A stretch of DNA of 64,000 nucleotides from NCBI GenBank assembly GCA_026214975.1, contig CM047805.1, positions 61,000,834-61,064,833 on the forward strand, in the 5' to 3' direction. The notes below the pieces were generated by a model. That model saw only the letters and a list, made by a program, of their open reading frames with translations, had not been told where the DNA came from and did not search any database. The translations under genes were made by a program, and so were the position numbers. Positions within the stretch are counted from its first letter, which is position 1. The number at the start of each line of letters is the position of its first letter. Source of the DNA: Gentiana macrophylla (Eukaryota; Streptophyta; Magnoliopsida; Gentianales; Gentianaceae). Shown piece by piece: positions 1-9,765 of this stretch.

Positions 1-904
1 TCTTAATTTTTCTAAATTGTCACGAGAAATAACTAAAAATGAAAACGAAGAAACAATAAACTGGACAGAGGGTTGTCAATCCAAAGCCAGGAAAGATAAT
101 TGCGAACGAAAATAACTCTAATCTATAAACTGAAAAGAAAATAAACTTCTAAGATAACAACGAAGAACAAGGCACAAAGATAATTTCAATTAATTTAATG
201 AGGAACAAGCAATGATCCACCTATCTCGCAACTCTCAATTTCTACCCTAGATCGTTTAGTGAAGATTTAATAAAGATGTGGTTCACATATCAAAGGTATG
301 AATTTATACTCTCGTAGATAATTCGCATATTAATCTTTCATCTCTCGATCTTAAAGATTAACGCTTTCATAACAAAGGTGTAAGATTTCTCAATCTAGCA
401 ACCTAGAAATTTAACCTAGCAACTCTCGTTATTTTTAGGTTAAAAATCTAATCTTTACTACGGTGATCTAAGTCTAACAACGATTCTCATCAAACGTTAA
501 ACATCAAATAGAAACAATCCATCGATATAATTGCATAACAATATAAAAGCATAATAAAGATACAAACTTTATTTAAAACTCACAAAACATCCAAGATTCG
601 AAATCAAAACGCTGCACGGTCGGCTTCATAAGGCTTGTTCAAATTGCTTAGCCTCTATTCATCGTTGATATGCAAATAATATAAATAAAAAGTAGAAGAA
701 ATTGTATTCTTGGTAGGTAAAAACCGCAGCAGAGCCGCCCCCAAAGGGGCTGGGGCGGCCAGGGATGAAAAATATCGTGTCTAGGGTTGCAGAAAACTCG
801 TGTATTTATAGATTTCTAGGTCGGTTTAGGCAATGGCCGTGGATGGACGCCCGTCCAGTGCCTTTGGATGCCAGTTCAGTATGTGTAAACTTTTCGAGTC
901 GGGC
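1..904 (-). mobile_element. Athila-like 3' LTR, distal part (element 1)
   Basis: Read on the minus strand this matches, with divergence, the R/U5 half of the LTR of the better-preserved Athila element at 16152. Shared signals are one GGACGCCCGTCC motif at 845-856, a TATA-like TATAAATAC around 803-811, a 'CCCTAGACAC' stretch, and the 'acacctttg...taatctt' block near the LTR end. The same segment occurs again at 1979-2110, which helps define it as LTR. The LTR continues past base 1, so its terminus and TSD are not visible. The first 140 bp of this LTR lie at 1690-1830, separated by rearranged coding sequence. Confidence 0.6.
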
Positions 905-1262
905 CGAATGTGAGACCTCCTATCCCTATTCCCTTGGCTCATAGGTTCATTAATCCTAAGGCTTTTGAGGTGTATAATAAGCACTATGTTACAAGGACTA
1001 TGTTGAACCGGCTAGACAGAATGTGAGACCTCCTATCCCTATTCCCTTGGCTCGTAGGTTCATTAATTCTAAGGCTTTTGAGGTGTATAATAAGCACTAT
1101 GTTACAAGGACTATGTTGATCGAGAGAGCCGTCCTTGAGACCAAGGTTGATCCTTCTTTTGTGAAAATGCTTACGGATAGGAAGTAAAAGCCTGGCTTTA
1201 GGATTAATGAACCTACGAGCCAAGGGAATAGGGATAGGAGGTCTCACATTCTGTCTAGCCGG
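905..1262. repeat. Fold-back and tandem duplication of an ORF fragment inside the LTR
   Basis: A roughly 100-bp piece of the Athila 3' ORF appears three times. Two direct plus-strand copies start at 907 and 1020 (period 113), separated by 'ccggctagacag'. A third, inverted copy occupies about 1199-1258. The plus-strand copy from 1020 reads through ARRF, NKHYVTRTMLIERA and KVDPSF to a stop near 1186, matching the conserved block of the ORF at 25971. The inverted arm joins directly to the N-terminal part of the same ORF on the minus strand. It looks like a template-switch or break-repair product. Confidence 0.7.
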
Positions 1263-1568
1263 TTCCACTCTCTCCGTTGCTTCCTCGGTTCTAGTCCTAG
1301 GTTCATCTTCATCTCTCTCAACTTGAGCCTCCGACACCCTAGTCATTTTCCTCACCAATGGCTCATCATCAGTTTCCGACCCCGACTCAGACTTATCACT
1401 TAAAGGAAACCTAGGTTGACCTTGAGCAGCCCTAGGAGGATTTTGACGTGCACCAATACGGATGCCTTGGTTCGGATTTACTAAAGTGGGGTCTACAACT
1501 TTTTTCTTCTTAGTAGGTTCATCGGCAACCCCCTTACCATGCCGTTTCTGTACCGCTTTACGCACCAT
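1194..1568 (-). pseudogene. Athila-type 3' ORF, N-terminal fragment
   Basis: The start is the ATG whose complement is at 1566-1568 (MVRKAVQKRHGKG). A longer upstream reading exists, but it lies in sequence homologous to the noncoding leader of the ORF at 25971. About 125 residues are preserved. There is a lysine-rich N-terminus with a KKKK run, then DPTLVNPNQGIRI, an acidic ETDDEPLVRK patch, a charged linker and a Pro-rich stretch ending in RRFINPKA. The same order occurs in the ORF at 25971-27372 of a different Athila family. The frame then runs into an inverted duplication, so the protein is broken after about residue 125. Function is unknown; the basic start could be a nuclear localisation signal. 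Confidence 0.65.
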
Positions 1569-1679
1569 CGTAAACTCAGGCTTAACAAACACAATCCCAA
1601 ACCACAATCCAATTCAAAACCACCCGTTTATCGTCCAAACGGGATTTCCCAAATCAATAGAAAACCAACAATAAAAACA

Positions 1680-1830
1680 CATAGTTCAACCAACTTTGCG
1701 AATGAATCATTTAAAACCTCACTTGCTCAATAATTCAATTAAACACTCAATTTCTATGCAAATTATATAAATATGGAGGAAATTATTACGAAATATAACA
1801 TCATAAATCACATAAAAATCACTCTAAACA
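1680..1830 (-). mobile_element. Athila-like 3' LTR, first ~140 bp (element 1)
   Basis: The minus strand starts TGTTTAGAGTG at 1830 and follows the start of the LTRs at 2600 and 16152, including 'TGAGGTTTTAAAT' and 'TTCGCAAAGTTGG'. Near 1690 it switches abruptly to sequence homologous to the DNA just upstream of the Athila 3' ORF. The U3 of this LTR has therefore been partly replaced by internal element sequence. The left boundary is approximate. Confidence 0.6.
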
Positions 1831-1978
1831 ACTCCCTCACACTTATCTTTTGCTCGTCCCGAGAAAAGCAAGACAAGATAAAGGCTCGGAAAAGATAGAT
1901 ACTTCAGCAAATATAACGCATATTCAGTAAATCAGAAGTTCACCCCTGTGTGTGTGCAAAGCCCTAGCAACCTCCGAT
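1831..1978 (-). promoter_or_regulatory. Polypurine tract and pre-PPT region of element 1
   Basis: The complement of 1831-1845 is TAAGTGTGAGGGAGT, a purine-rich plus-strand primer directly before the LTR start. Upstream (1846-1865) is a TGCTCG-type stem motif, then sequence matching 28680-28830, including a 'GTGTGTGTG'/'ACACACACA' patch. It joins directly to a truncated LTR at 1979, so nearly the entire coding region of this element has been deleted. Confidence 0.7.
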
Positions 1979-2600
1979 AAAAAATATCGTGTCTAGGGTT
2001 GCAGAAAACGCGTGTATTTATAGATTTCTTGGTCGGTTTAGGCAATGGCGGTGGATGGACGCCAGTTCAGTCTGTGTAAACTTTTCAAGTCGGGCCGAAT
2101 CTTCTCAAACGCCAGTCCTATCCACCTCGACGCCCGCCCGTCGAGAAAAATCCATAAATCCTGAATCCAGCTTGCTCTCAGTGGATGCCGCCACCTCTTT
2201 GGGCGCTTGATCCACTCTTCTCGACGCCACCCGAGTGGACCGACACCAAACGTCGGCGCCAAAGATGCTCCATATCCAAGTTTAAGTTAAATCTTCAATC
2301 CCAAGTTCATCTTGCAACTCCATCCTTCTATTTAATCTTCAACAACATCGCTTAAGCTCCTTCATTGCCATGCAAGCGTACCTACAAGATAATCAAAGCG
2401 TGCAAAATGTAGAACCATATATATTGATGGAAAAATCATCGATAAAAACACGTAATAAGCTCGATTTTGCATTTAAACCAATTTCATATGCATTCTCTCA
2501 ATAAATCCTTTAAACACTTACTTTTCTATAAAAAGTAATAAAACACGAAGGAAATTGCTACGAAATAATATCATATATATCGTAAAAATCACCGTTAACA
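1979..2600 (-). mobile_element. Athila-like 5' LTR, truncated (element 1)
   Basis: On the minus strand the LTR begins TGTTAACGGT at 2600. It carries degenerate GACGGGCGGGCGTCGAG-type motifs (2128-2147) and a TATA-like TATAAATAC near 2013-2021, and stops at 1979, shortly after the presumed transcription start. U5, PBS, gag and pol are missing, and the sequence passes straight into the pre-PPT region. Its right flank is a gag reading frame, so this is the insertion point of element 1 into an older element. The matching TSD would lie outside the window. Confidence 0.6.
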
Positions 2601-3766
2601 AACTTAGCCTTCGGCTCTTCCCAACTTTTGATGGAGTTGTGAGGAAGTCTGCGAAGCCATGCGGTAACTTGGTCTTGCATGCTTCTTACGAACGCCACAC
2701 ACCAAGCCGACCTGTTGGTGGTAGCCAAGAGCGTTCAGCTCAGGAAAGATGCTATCCATTCAAAGTGACAGGTGGTTCCTTTGTAATAAATGTACTGTGA
2801 GTACTGCACTCCCCTAGGTGGTAATGAGTCCAAAGTTTCATCAACCAAAGCATCTATCTCCTGATTCAGTTCGGGCTTGTTTCCTTGCTTTTCCTTTTTT
2901 AGTTCAGACAGCTCTCGTTTTATCCTATCGTGTATGTTGTCCTTGATAGTCTCCCTTTTATTGGCCAGGGCAGCCCTTTTCCTGATGACATATTCTGAGT
3001 CCGCTTAGTACACTGATTCGACATCTTGGTCGGCCCTTTTTTCGTTGATGATGTGCCTTGCATCACCAAGGTCCTTGCCTTCATGGCGCGGAATAAAATT
3101 TCATTCAGACGGGATAGGTCTCATTCTCTATGGTAAGTTTCTCTTCACAGTCTGTCCCAGACGTTCCAAGGCTTCACTTTTCTCTGGGACATGCTTGGTC
3201 CTATTCGCAGACGAGTACTCACTTCCTTCAATTTCAATCCTTGCCTGGCCATGGGGCGGCGTGGCTTTGGTTTTTGGGGGAGCCGTGATGTCTTTCTCCG
3301 ATATACTAGGGAGTGTGTCGTCGATCACCATCAGAGGAAGCCTGCAGGCGGCTAGACAAAGGTTGGCCTCATACATCCTTTTGACATATTCGGTGTAAGC
3401 TATTGCCGCTTGGGCATTAGACTCAGAAACTTTCGGGTCAGGGTTTTCCTCCACCCTCGAAACTCTTTCCGTGATCACCATTTGCTTCTCCTGATATCTC
3501 GAAGTTTCCCCAATTGCTTTTCCCTGAGCATGACTGGCACCAAAATTTTCTGAAGTTGCGGTATGCTCCTCAGAGTGAGCTCTCCTTTGGTTGTTAACGG
3601 ACCTGGCGTCGATAGTCAACCTTGTCTTGTCTTCCGGCTGTAAGGCATCCCTTTGTGTGGTGGGGTTATCAAACATACTCTCCAAGTTACCACAGTGGGG
3701 AGGATCTTGTGTGGTCCCCTTATCTGGAGTAGGTGGTACCAGCGGGTTCTCTTTGTTTCCTGCCAT
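2601..3766 (-). pseudogene. Tat-like Ty3/gypsy gag, decayed
   Basis: The minus strand reads from an ATG at 3766 (MAGNKENPLVPP) for 212 codons of charged, low-complexity sequence. After stops it continues in detectable frames to about 2620. The last part contains QDQVTAWLRRLPHNSIKSW, resembling the gag core signature of Tat/Retand-type gypsy elements (A-x-x-W-x-x-x-L-P-x-x-S-I-x-S-W). The N-terminal part alone is not diagnostic. Several in-frame stops (near 3127, 3100 and 2740) make it a pseudogene. The Athila-like LTR at 2600 truncates it. Family assignment is an inference from the short core motif. Confidence 0.4.
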
Positions 3767-4350
3767 GTGTTAGACTCTGATTTGTTGTTGGCGCTAAAAG
3801 ACAAAAGTACTCTGATTTCCTTTAACGGTTTCTGACAACCACCAACCTTGCATGACCTTAATATTCAGACGACACAGTAGGGATATTGTCAAAAGTGACC
3901 TCTACGACGGAGCTGAAGGCGGTCCGAATATGGACAATAAGGTTTTTGGTACAACGGCGATTTCTTAAACGGGAAGTTCCAAAATACCAATTTTAATCCA
4001 AAATTTCGACCACAACCTGGAAAATTCCCAATATCAAACACAGCAGACCCAAAATATGAAGGTTGTTCATATTTGTTGACAATAGCTAGCTGACTTGAGC
4101 AAAGTACTGAAAATGGCTCGAAAATGATGCTTTTGTAACCAAAGTTTTGTTCTTAACGTGAAAATATTGAGAGAGTCGACTTCTCAAGAGAAAACTCATC
4201 AAAATCACGTGTCCTTTTCTTCTTGCACGCACAGCTCAAAACCCAAACCAAGAGCGGTAAAAAGGGTTTCCGGCTGGGAATCTTATTGCGCCAACTCCGA
4301 CGAGTTTTTACGCAAAGGTCACGAGGGTGGTGATTATTCAAACTCAAACT
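3767..4350 (-). other. Unassigned stretch, possible leader/LTR of the Tat-like element
   Basis: This lies directly upstream (minus strand) of the Tat-like gag, where a leader or 5' LTR is expected. I see no convincing PBS: a 'TTAGCGCCAAC' stretch near 3790 is only weakly like the TGGCGCC core. No coding potential beyond short random frames. Confidence 0.25.
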
Positions 4351-6046
4351 CATGATTTTGAGTAAGAAACGATGGAGGTTACCTTATACGAAGCTGACAA
4401 GATGCTGAAATGGAGGTCTGAGCGTATGGACTGATCGCGTGCAAAGCACTTGCTAGCAATAGGACTAGGTCTATCGTAGTAGAGTACTGGCGAGTCAATG
4501 TCGATCCCACAGAGACTCGTAAGAACGCAACTTATCGAGATTGAGTTGTCACTAATATGGTCTACGACCAACTATAATCTAAACAGTAGTAAATTTGGTA
4601 ACAATAAACTAGCAAGACTATGCAAGCTCAAACGGATGTAACAAGAGTTTCTAATGTATTAGTTCAATTATGAATAATTAGTTATTCCACCCACACACGC
4701 AACAGTCATCCCCATTTGTAATTTTTAATTCATTGACAGCTGTGGGTGTAATTCCTACCCCTATCTACTCCGACCATGGTAGTAGACAATCTATACGCAA
4801 GCTACCCTCCTAAATTGGTCTGTAATAGCCCATACTCATAAAGAACTAGAATTGCCAGTATCGAGCATTAACCCATACCGCTAACCCGCCTAAGCAGCTA
4901 TCAACACTGATTAGCACGTTCCTAGGGTCCATCAAGACAAGGTCCAAATTAACACCTTACTATCAGTACTTCATGCTAATTTACGAAGACATGCAAATAG
5001 TTGATTAGGCTACTAACATGTAAATTAAATCTGTCGATCAACGTAGCTGGCGCCGATTATCATGAACTTGTAATTTACTAGGTATTCAGATCTAGCGATA
5101 TTGACCATCGCAGATCTGAAGAACGCAATCACTACTTAATGATTTCTTCACCAACGAATTAGATCTATAACACATGGGGTAAAATAAAATAACTACTACA
5201 TAATTAAACTAAATAAACAATTAGCACATACTAGTCGAATAGAACAATGACAGATCTACATCTTGGAAAAGGCAGAAAATCATGCCCTTGAAGATGAGCG
5301 TAGATCTCCCTCGGATCTCTCCCTAGGCGGCGACTCCATCGTCTCTCTGACCAGAACTCATAAAATAAAATAAAGAACATAGAACTTTTATTGCATAACA
5401 CTTGTCTTGAAAATTGTGTACATTAAATTCAGAGGCGATGCCTCTTATTTATAGCTACATAAACCGACTTAGAAACACCTATATCTACCCCTCGTCCAAG
5501 AAAACGCATTTCAGAAGATTCTGGACTCCCGGTAAGTCGGCGGCAGCTCTCGGTAAACCGGGGGTATTTTGTCCTTTTCATTCTGCCGACTTAGCTTGGA
5601 TGGTTCTGGAATACCCTAGGCCCAATCCTTTCGTTCAGTCCACTCCAGATTCGTCCACAATGCTCGATTATGTACTCTCGGTAAGTCGGCGGCAGCTCTC
5701 AGTAAACTGGGGGTATTTTTGTCCTTTTCTTTCTGCCGACTTAGCTTGAAAGGTTCTGGAATACCCTAGGCCCAATCCTTTCGTTCAGCCCAATCCTTTC
5801 GTTCAGTCCACTCCATATTCGTCCATAATGCTCAGCCAAGTATTTCGTATCCCAAAAATAATCAAATATCGCACGAAATAATATTGAAATAGGGAAAATA
5901 AACGTTAAGTGCAAATTACTCTACTCGCAAACCCGACATATGATATTCAACTCAAGTGGGTCATATTAATAGGTTGAAACAACTATTTTTAGCTCATAAT
6001 GGATAGAATGTTGATGCTGTAGGATAGACTATTTTAAGCGTCATCA
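4351..6046 (-). mobile_element. Athila-like 3' LTR (element 2)
   Basis: On the minus strand the LTR begins TGATGACGCTT at 6046, immediately after a polypurine tract. It has a TATA-like TATAAATAAG near 5444-5453. Near its 3' side is a CTCTGTGGGATCGAC segment (about 4500-4520), equivalent to the 'gtaagatcgac' block near the end of the Athila LTR at 16152. The left terminus is not marked by a clear TSD; 4351 is a best guess. With the pol remnant at 7466-8975 in the same orientation it forms the 3' half of one element. Confidence 0.6.
5531..5829. repeat. Two-copy ~149-bp tandem repeat within the LTR
   Basis: A unit beginning 'ggtaagtcggcggcagctct' starts at 5531 and again at 5680. Both copies carry 'gggggtatttt', 'ctgccgacttagctt' and 'ccctaggcccaatcctttcg'. 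The second copy has an extra internal 'cccaatcctttcgttcag'. It lies in the U3 part of the LTR, upstream of the TATA-like sequence on the minus strand. Confidence 0.85.
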
Positions 6047-7465
6047 ACTACCCCCTCTAGCCCTTTCCTCGTCCCCGAGCAGGGTATCAAGGTGGAATGT
6101 ACCTCCAAGAGAAATCTCCATCAACTACCACATATTCAATAAATATTTCTGGCTAATCACATATCAAGCAACAATCCATTAGCTCCCCATTAATCACTAC
6201 CTAGCATGCATCAATGTGTCGTGTGATAAATCTTTCGTGATAGTGCATTCGTGAGGAGGATCAAGTTGTATTAACCCAACAATCTTAACTTACATGTGCA
6301 TACACTCGCTCATCTTGCCTTCAGACTTGGTTACATAGCATGGTACCTTAATCGGTCTAGACAGACTCGGGGGCTTAGTATCACTCTTAAATCCTTGTTT
6401 GTTTCTTTTTATGCGAGGGTCGTGCCCTTTTTGCAACGAGTTCGCTTCCCTCACTGCCCTTATTGCATATTTTTTCATTTCTTTTTTTTTGGCAGATTTC
6501 CTCACTATCTTTTCTCTCTCACTCACAAGACCGTTTTGTCCCGGTTACCTCTTTTGGCATTCAAGTTGCTTCCCTTGTCTTACTACAATTTGTTAAAGTA
6601 TATAGATAGACAAATAATGATTCTCGGTTAAAACAACTCGTTATCTAATCTCAAACACTTCACACTTAGATTATGTGCTCTAATAATTGAGTGCAATGAT
6701 AGAATAACAATTAATAAGTTACTACTTCATGCAACATAACATATGATCATTCGTCCGAATGAAATTGAATATTCTATAGTTAACTTCAAATCGAACTTGG
6801 GCTCCTTTTCTACCGATTCCTTACTCGGGAACCTGCAATAGCAAGCAAAAAACAGTGTTAAATTTTCAAAATTATTCCCTTTAACGATTAACCAGCTAAG
6901 ACTGCCTACCACCCACTTATTATAGAAATTGTCCCCAATGACTAATAATAAATAAAAGAAAAGGTACTTAGCTCTGGTTGTGGTCGGCTGAGTCAAAGTG
7001 AATCCTAGAGCGTAATCATTAGCTTATAGGTCATCCATCTTCCAAGCATATAACTACATTCCAAAATACTTTCAAAAATTGTGAGTAATATGCGAAGGGA
7101 AATAAGAAAATAAGGTGGCGGTAGTTGTGCATACCTTCGGAATGCGCAAAAACAGTTTAAGCCACTTTATTCTTTTATTGGCCTAATCAAGACGTGAAAA
7201 ATTGTACGAGGGTATCACATGAGAATCGTGAAGGAAAAAACCACATATATCTCTAGCCAAATGACCACAGATATATGTGATGAAAAAAACCTTGCGATTG
7301 TCATGCTACTTTATTGACTCAAAATAACGAAAATAAACAAAAGCAATAAATAAGGGTTTACAAAAATAGTTCTGATTTTATAGTCGCCAGCTCACTTGTA
7401 CTAATATAGCTCCTTCATTCGTACTTTGGATCCACCAACATGAATACTTCCAATATACTTGTGCT
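6047..7465 (-). other. PPT and 3' noncoding spacer of element 2
   Basis: The complement of 6048-6069 is a purine-rich tract (GGAAAGGGCTAGAGGGGGTAGT), the plus-strand primer. Just upstream is a GCTCGGGGACGAG stem-like motif (6069-6082), as in the other Athila elements here. The rest, up to the integrase end at 7466, is AT-rich. No reading frame resembles the 3' ORF of other Athila elements. Confidence 0.55.
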
Positions 7466-8975
7466 CTAGGTAATGTTCAGCCTGTGGCCGTTTACAATGA
7501 AAGTCTTCCCAGAATAATCATTCTTAGCCTCACATGCACCTGAATTGAAAAAAATTGTGATTACATGTGGTCCATACCATCTAAACTTCAACTTCCCAAG
7601 AAAAAGAAGAAGACGCAAATTATACACGAGCACCTTATCTCCAACTTGAAATGTTCGGTTGAGAATCCTTTTATCGTGCAGGCGCTTCTTCTTTCCTTGC
7701 AAATCTTTGCATTTTCATACGCTTGAAGTCTAAACTCCTCCAATTTATTCAACTCTAATAATCTTTTCTCACCGGCTAAACTCTCATCCATGTTTAGAAA
7801 CTTCGTAGCCCACAGGGCTCAGTGCTCAAGTTCTACCGGTAAATGACATGCTTTTCCAAAAACTATCATATATGGTGACATCCCAATTGTGGTCCTATAA
7901 GCGGTCATGTACGCCCAAAGAGCATCATCTAATTTCAAAGACCAATCTTTCCTCGTGGGATTCACAGTCTTCTCTAAGATCTCTTAATCTCTCCGTTCGT
8001 TACCTCTACTTGTCCACTTGTCTGAGGGTGATATGCTGCTGCAATCTTATGTCTAACCCCATATCTGAACATTAATTTCTCAAACAACTTATTACAAAAA
8101 TGACTCCCTCCGTCATTAATTATGGCTCTGGGCACTCTAAACCTCGTCAAAATGTTCTTCTTCAGAAATCTCAGGACAACGCTGGCATCATTTGTAGGTG
8201 AAGCTACTGTTTCCACCCATTTGGAAACATAATCAACTGCTACCAGGATGTAATTATTTGATTCTGAAGATGTGAAAGGCCCAACAAAATCAATTCCCCA
8301 TACATCAAATACTTCCACATCTAAAATACTATACAGTGGCATCTCATTCCGTTTGGAAATGTTACCAGTCATTTGACAGGAATGACAGGCTCTTGTAAAC
8401 TCATAAGCAGATTTATGAATTGTTTGCTAATAGAATCCACACTGCAGTACCTTTACTGCTATCTTGTCCGGCCCATAGTGACCTCCATCTTCTCTAGAAT
8501 GACATTGGCTCAAAATACTTGGAATCTCATCATCATGGACGCATCTCCTAAGAATGGCATCAGGGCACAGCTTGTATAGGTAGGGATCATCCCAATGGTA
8601 ATGCTTCAAATATGTAAAGAAGTTTTTGTTATCAGCATTTGTGAATTCCGGCGGTAGGTACCTTCCTGCTAGATAATTGACAATGTGTGCAAACCAAGGG
8701 TATACCTTGGCCACTCTTGATGTTTGTTGTCGGGTCTGAGATTCAACTGGGGCTACTACTGAGACGGAAAAAAGTTGATCATTAGGAAAGCTCTCCCTGA
8801 TCTCAGTCGGTTGCTTTACTTCTAGCAAAGTTAATCTCGACAGGTGATCAGCCACCTGGTTCTCAGATCCTTTTTTCTCCTTTATCTCGACATTAAACAC
8901 TTGTAAGAGTAGAATCCATCTCAACAATCTCATCTCAACAGTCTCATCTTGTAAGAGTAGAATCCATCTCGACAT
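7466..8975 (-). pseudogene. Athila-type pol remnant: RNase H end, integrase
   Basis: Reading the minus strand from 8975 gives the end of RNase H (KKGSENQVADHLSRL), then an integrase zinc-binding region (QCHSREDGGHYGP...). After a stop comes the integrase core: [12 protein letters not shown] holds the first Asp, [11 protein letters not shown] the second, and the Glu follows [12 protein letters not shown]. The C-terminal domain (ELNKLEEFRLQAYENAK, then GKLKFRWYGPHVIT and VNGHRL) is split between two frames at about 7588-7791 and 7466-7702. At least two stops and two frameshifts interrupt it. Reverse transcriptase, protease and gag are missing because the sequence breaks at about 8975. Similarity to the pol at 21064-24371 supports the Athila lineage. 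Confidence 0.85.
8900..8970. repeat. 48-bp tandem duplication at the broken end of pol
   Basis: A 23-bp segment beginning 'cttgtaagagtagaatcc' occurs at 8900-8922 and again at 8948-8970. The stretch between contains further 'caacaatctcat/caacagtctcat' echoes. It duplicates the RNase H codons for RWILLLQ exactly where the pol is cut off, suggesting filler synthesis at the breakpoint. Confidence 0.8.
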
Positions 8976-9596
8976 AAGGGATTGTCTTTATACTTCCCGT
9001 AGGAATGAATGGATTCCATATCTATGAGACACACACTCCTCACTCATTCCACAATAGTGCCAACGTGAAAGTGATTCAGATCGTGCCTCTTAGCGATCCT
9101 TAACGAACACATCAAACCCTATCTTGAAACAATTAGGAGTATGCAATCACTTCAGGATTAACGTTAATCCATATATGATCATCTTGTGATTTAATAAGAT
9201 TTCTCAATCACGGAATTATATGAGAAATTCATATTAAGTCGGTCCAGTCCTATAGGACTACATCATATATAAATGCCCCACTTAGATAACCAATATCGAT
9301 GGTCCGGATAAGACGGTCACACCATAAAGTGTTCTGGGCGCACTAATGGCGGTTGAATCAATAGACCCCACACTTTGATTAAGTTCACCACGGACTAATA
9401 GTTCAAGTGTATCACTATAAACTTAATCCTCATGTATGACACTCACTAAGTTATATGGCTACATATGATACAACTTGGGGTTTTCAGTAGTGTATTATTT
9501 ACAAGCACGAAGCTAGTAATAAGATGAGGATAAATCTGTCAAATACTAATTATAAAAACAATTACAAAAATTATCTTTCGGGCGCTACTTCCAACA
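8976..9596 (-). mobile_element. Copia-type LTR fragment or solo LTR
   Basis: The right edge reads 'gcgctacttccaaca', so the minus strand starts TGTTGGAAG, a typical plant Copia LTR start. No PPT lies to its right, so it is a solo or 5' LTR. It breaks on the left against the gypsy pol at about 8971-8985. It contains no reading frame. A TSD could not be identified. Confidence 0.45.
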
Positions 9597-9599
9597 CAT

Positions 9600-9704
9600 A
9601 CCTGGAATGATTTCTCCAGAATTGAAAATCAATGGATGCTGGATATGCAAAGAGAAATCAAAGAGTACCAACAGAAAAGAGAACAAGATAGAGACAGAAA
9701 CTAG
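9600..9704 (+). pseudogene. C-terminal tail of a SIRE-like internal ORF
   Basis: An open frame from the break at 9597 reads about 34 codons (NDFSRIENQWMLDMQREI, then Lys/Gln/Arg-rich) and ends at TAG 9702-9704. The composition suggests a coiled-coil tail. It sits upstream of a SIRE-type PPT and LTR, so it is probably the end of the last ORF of that element. The assignment is by position only. Confidence 0.35.
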
Positions 9705-9765
9705 CTCAGCAGACTTATACTTTTTATCTTTATGCTGATTCTAGTTGTAATAGTTTTGAACAAAG

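Noticed and set aside
3128..3766. Host protein gene on the minus strand
   Set aside because: Downstream frames carry a gypsy gag-core motif and stops; better explained as a decayed Tat-like gag.
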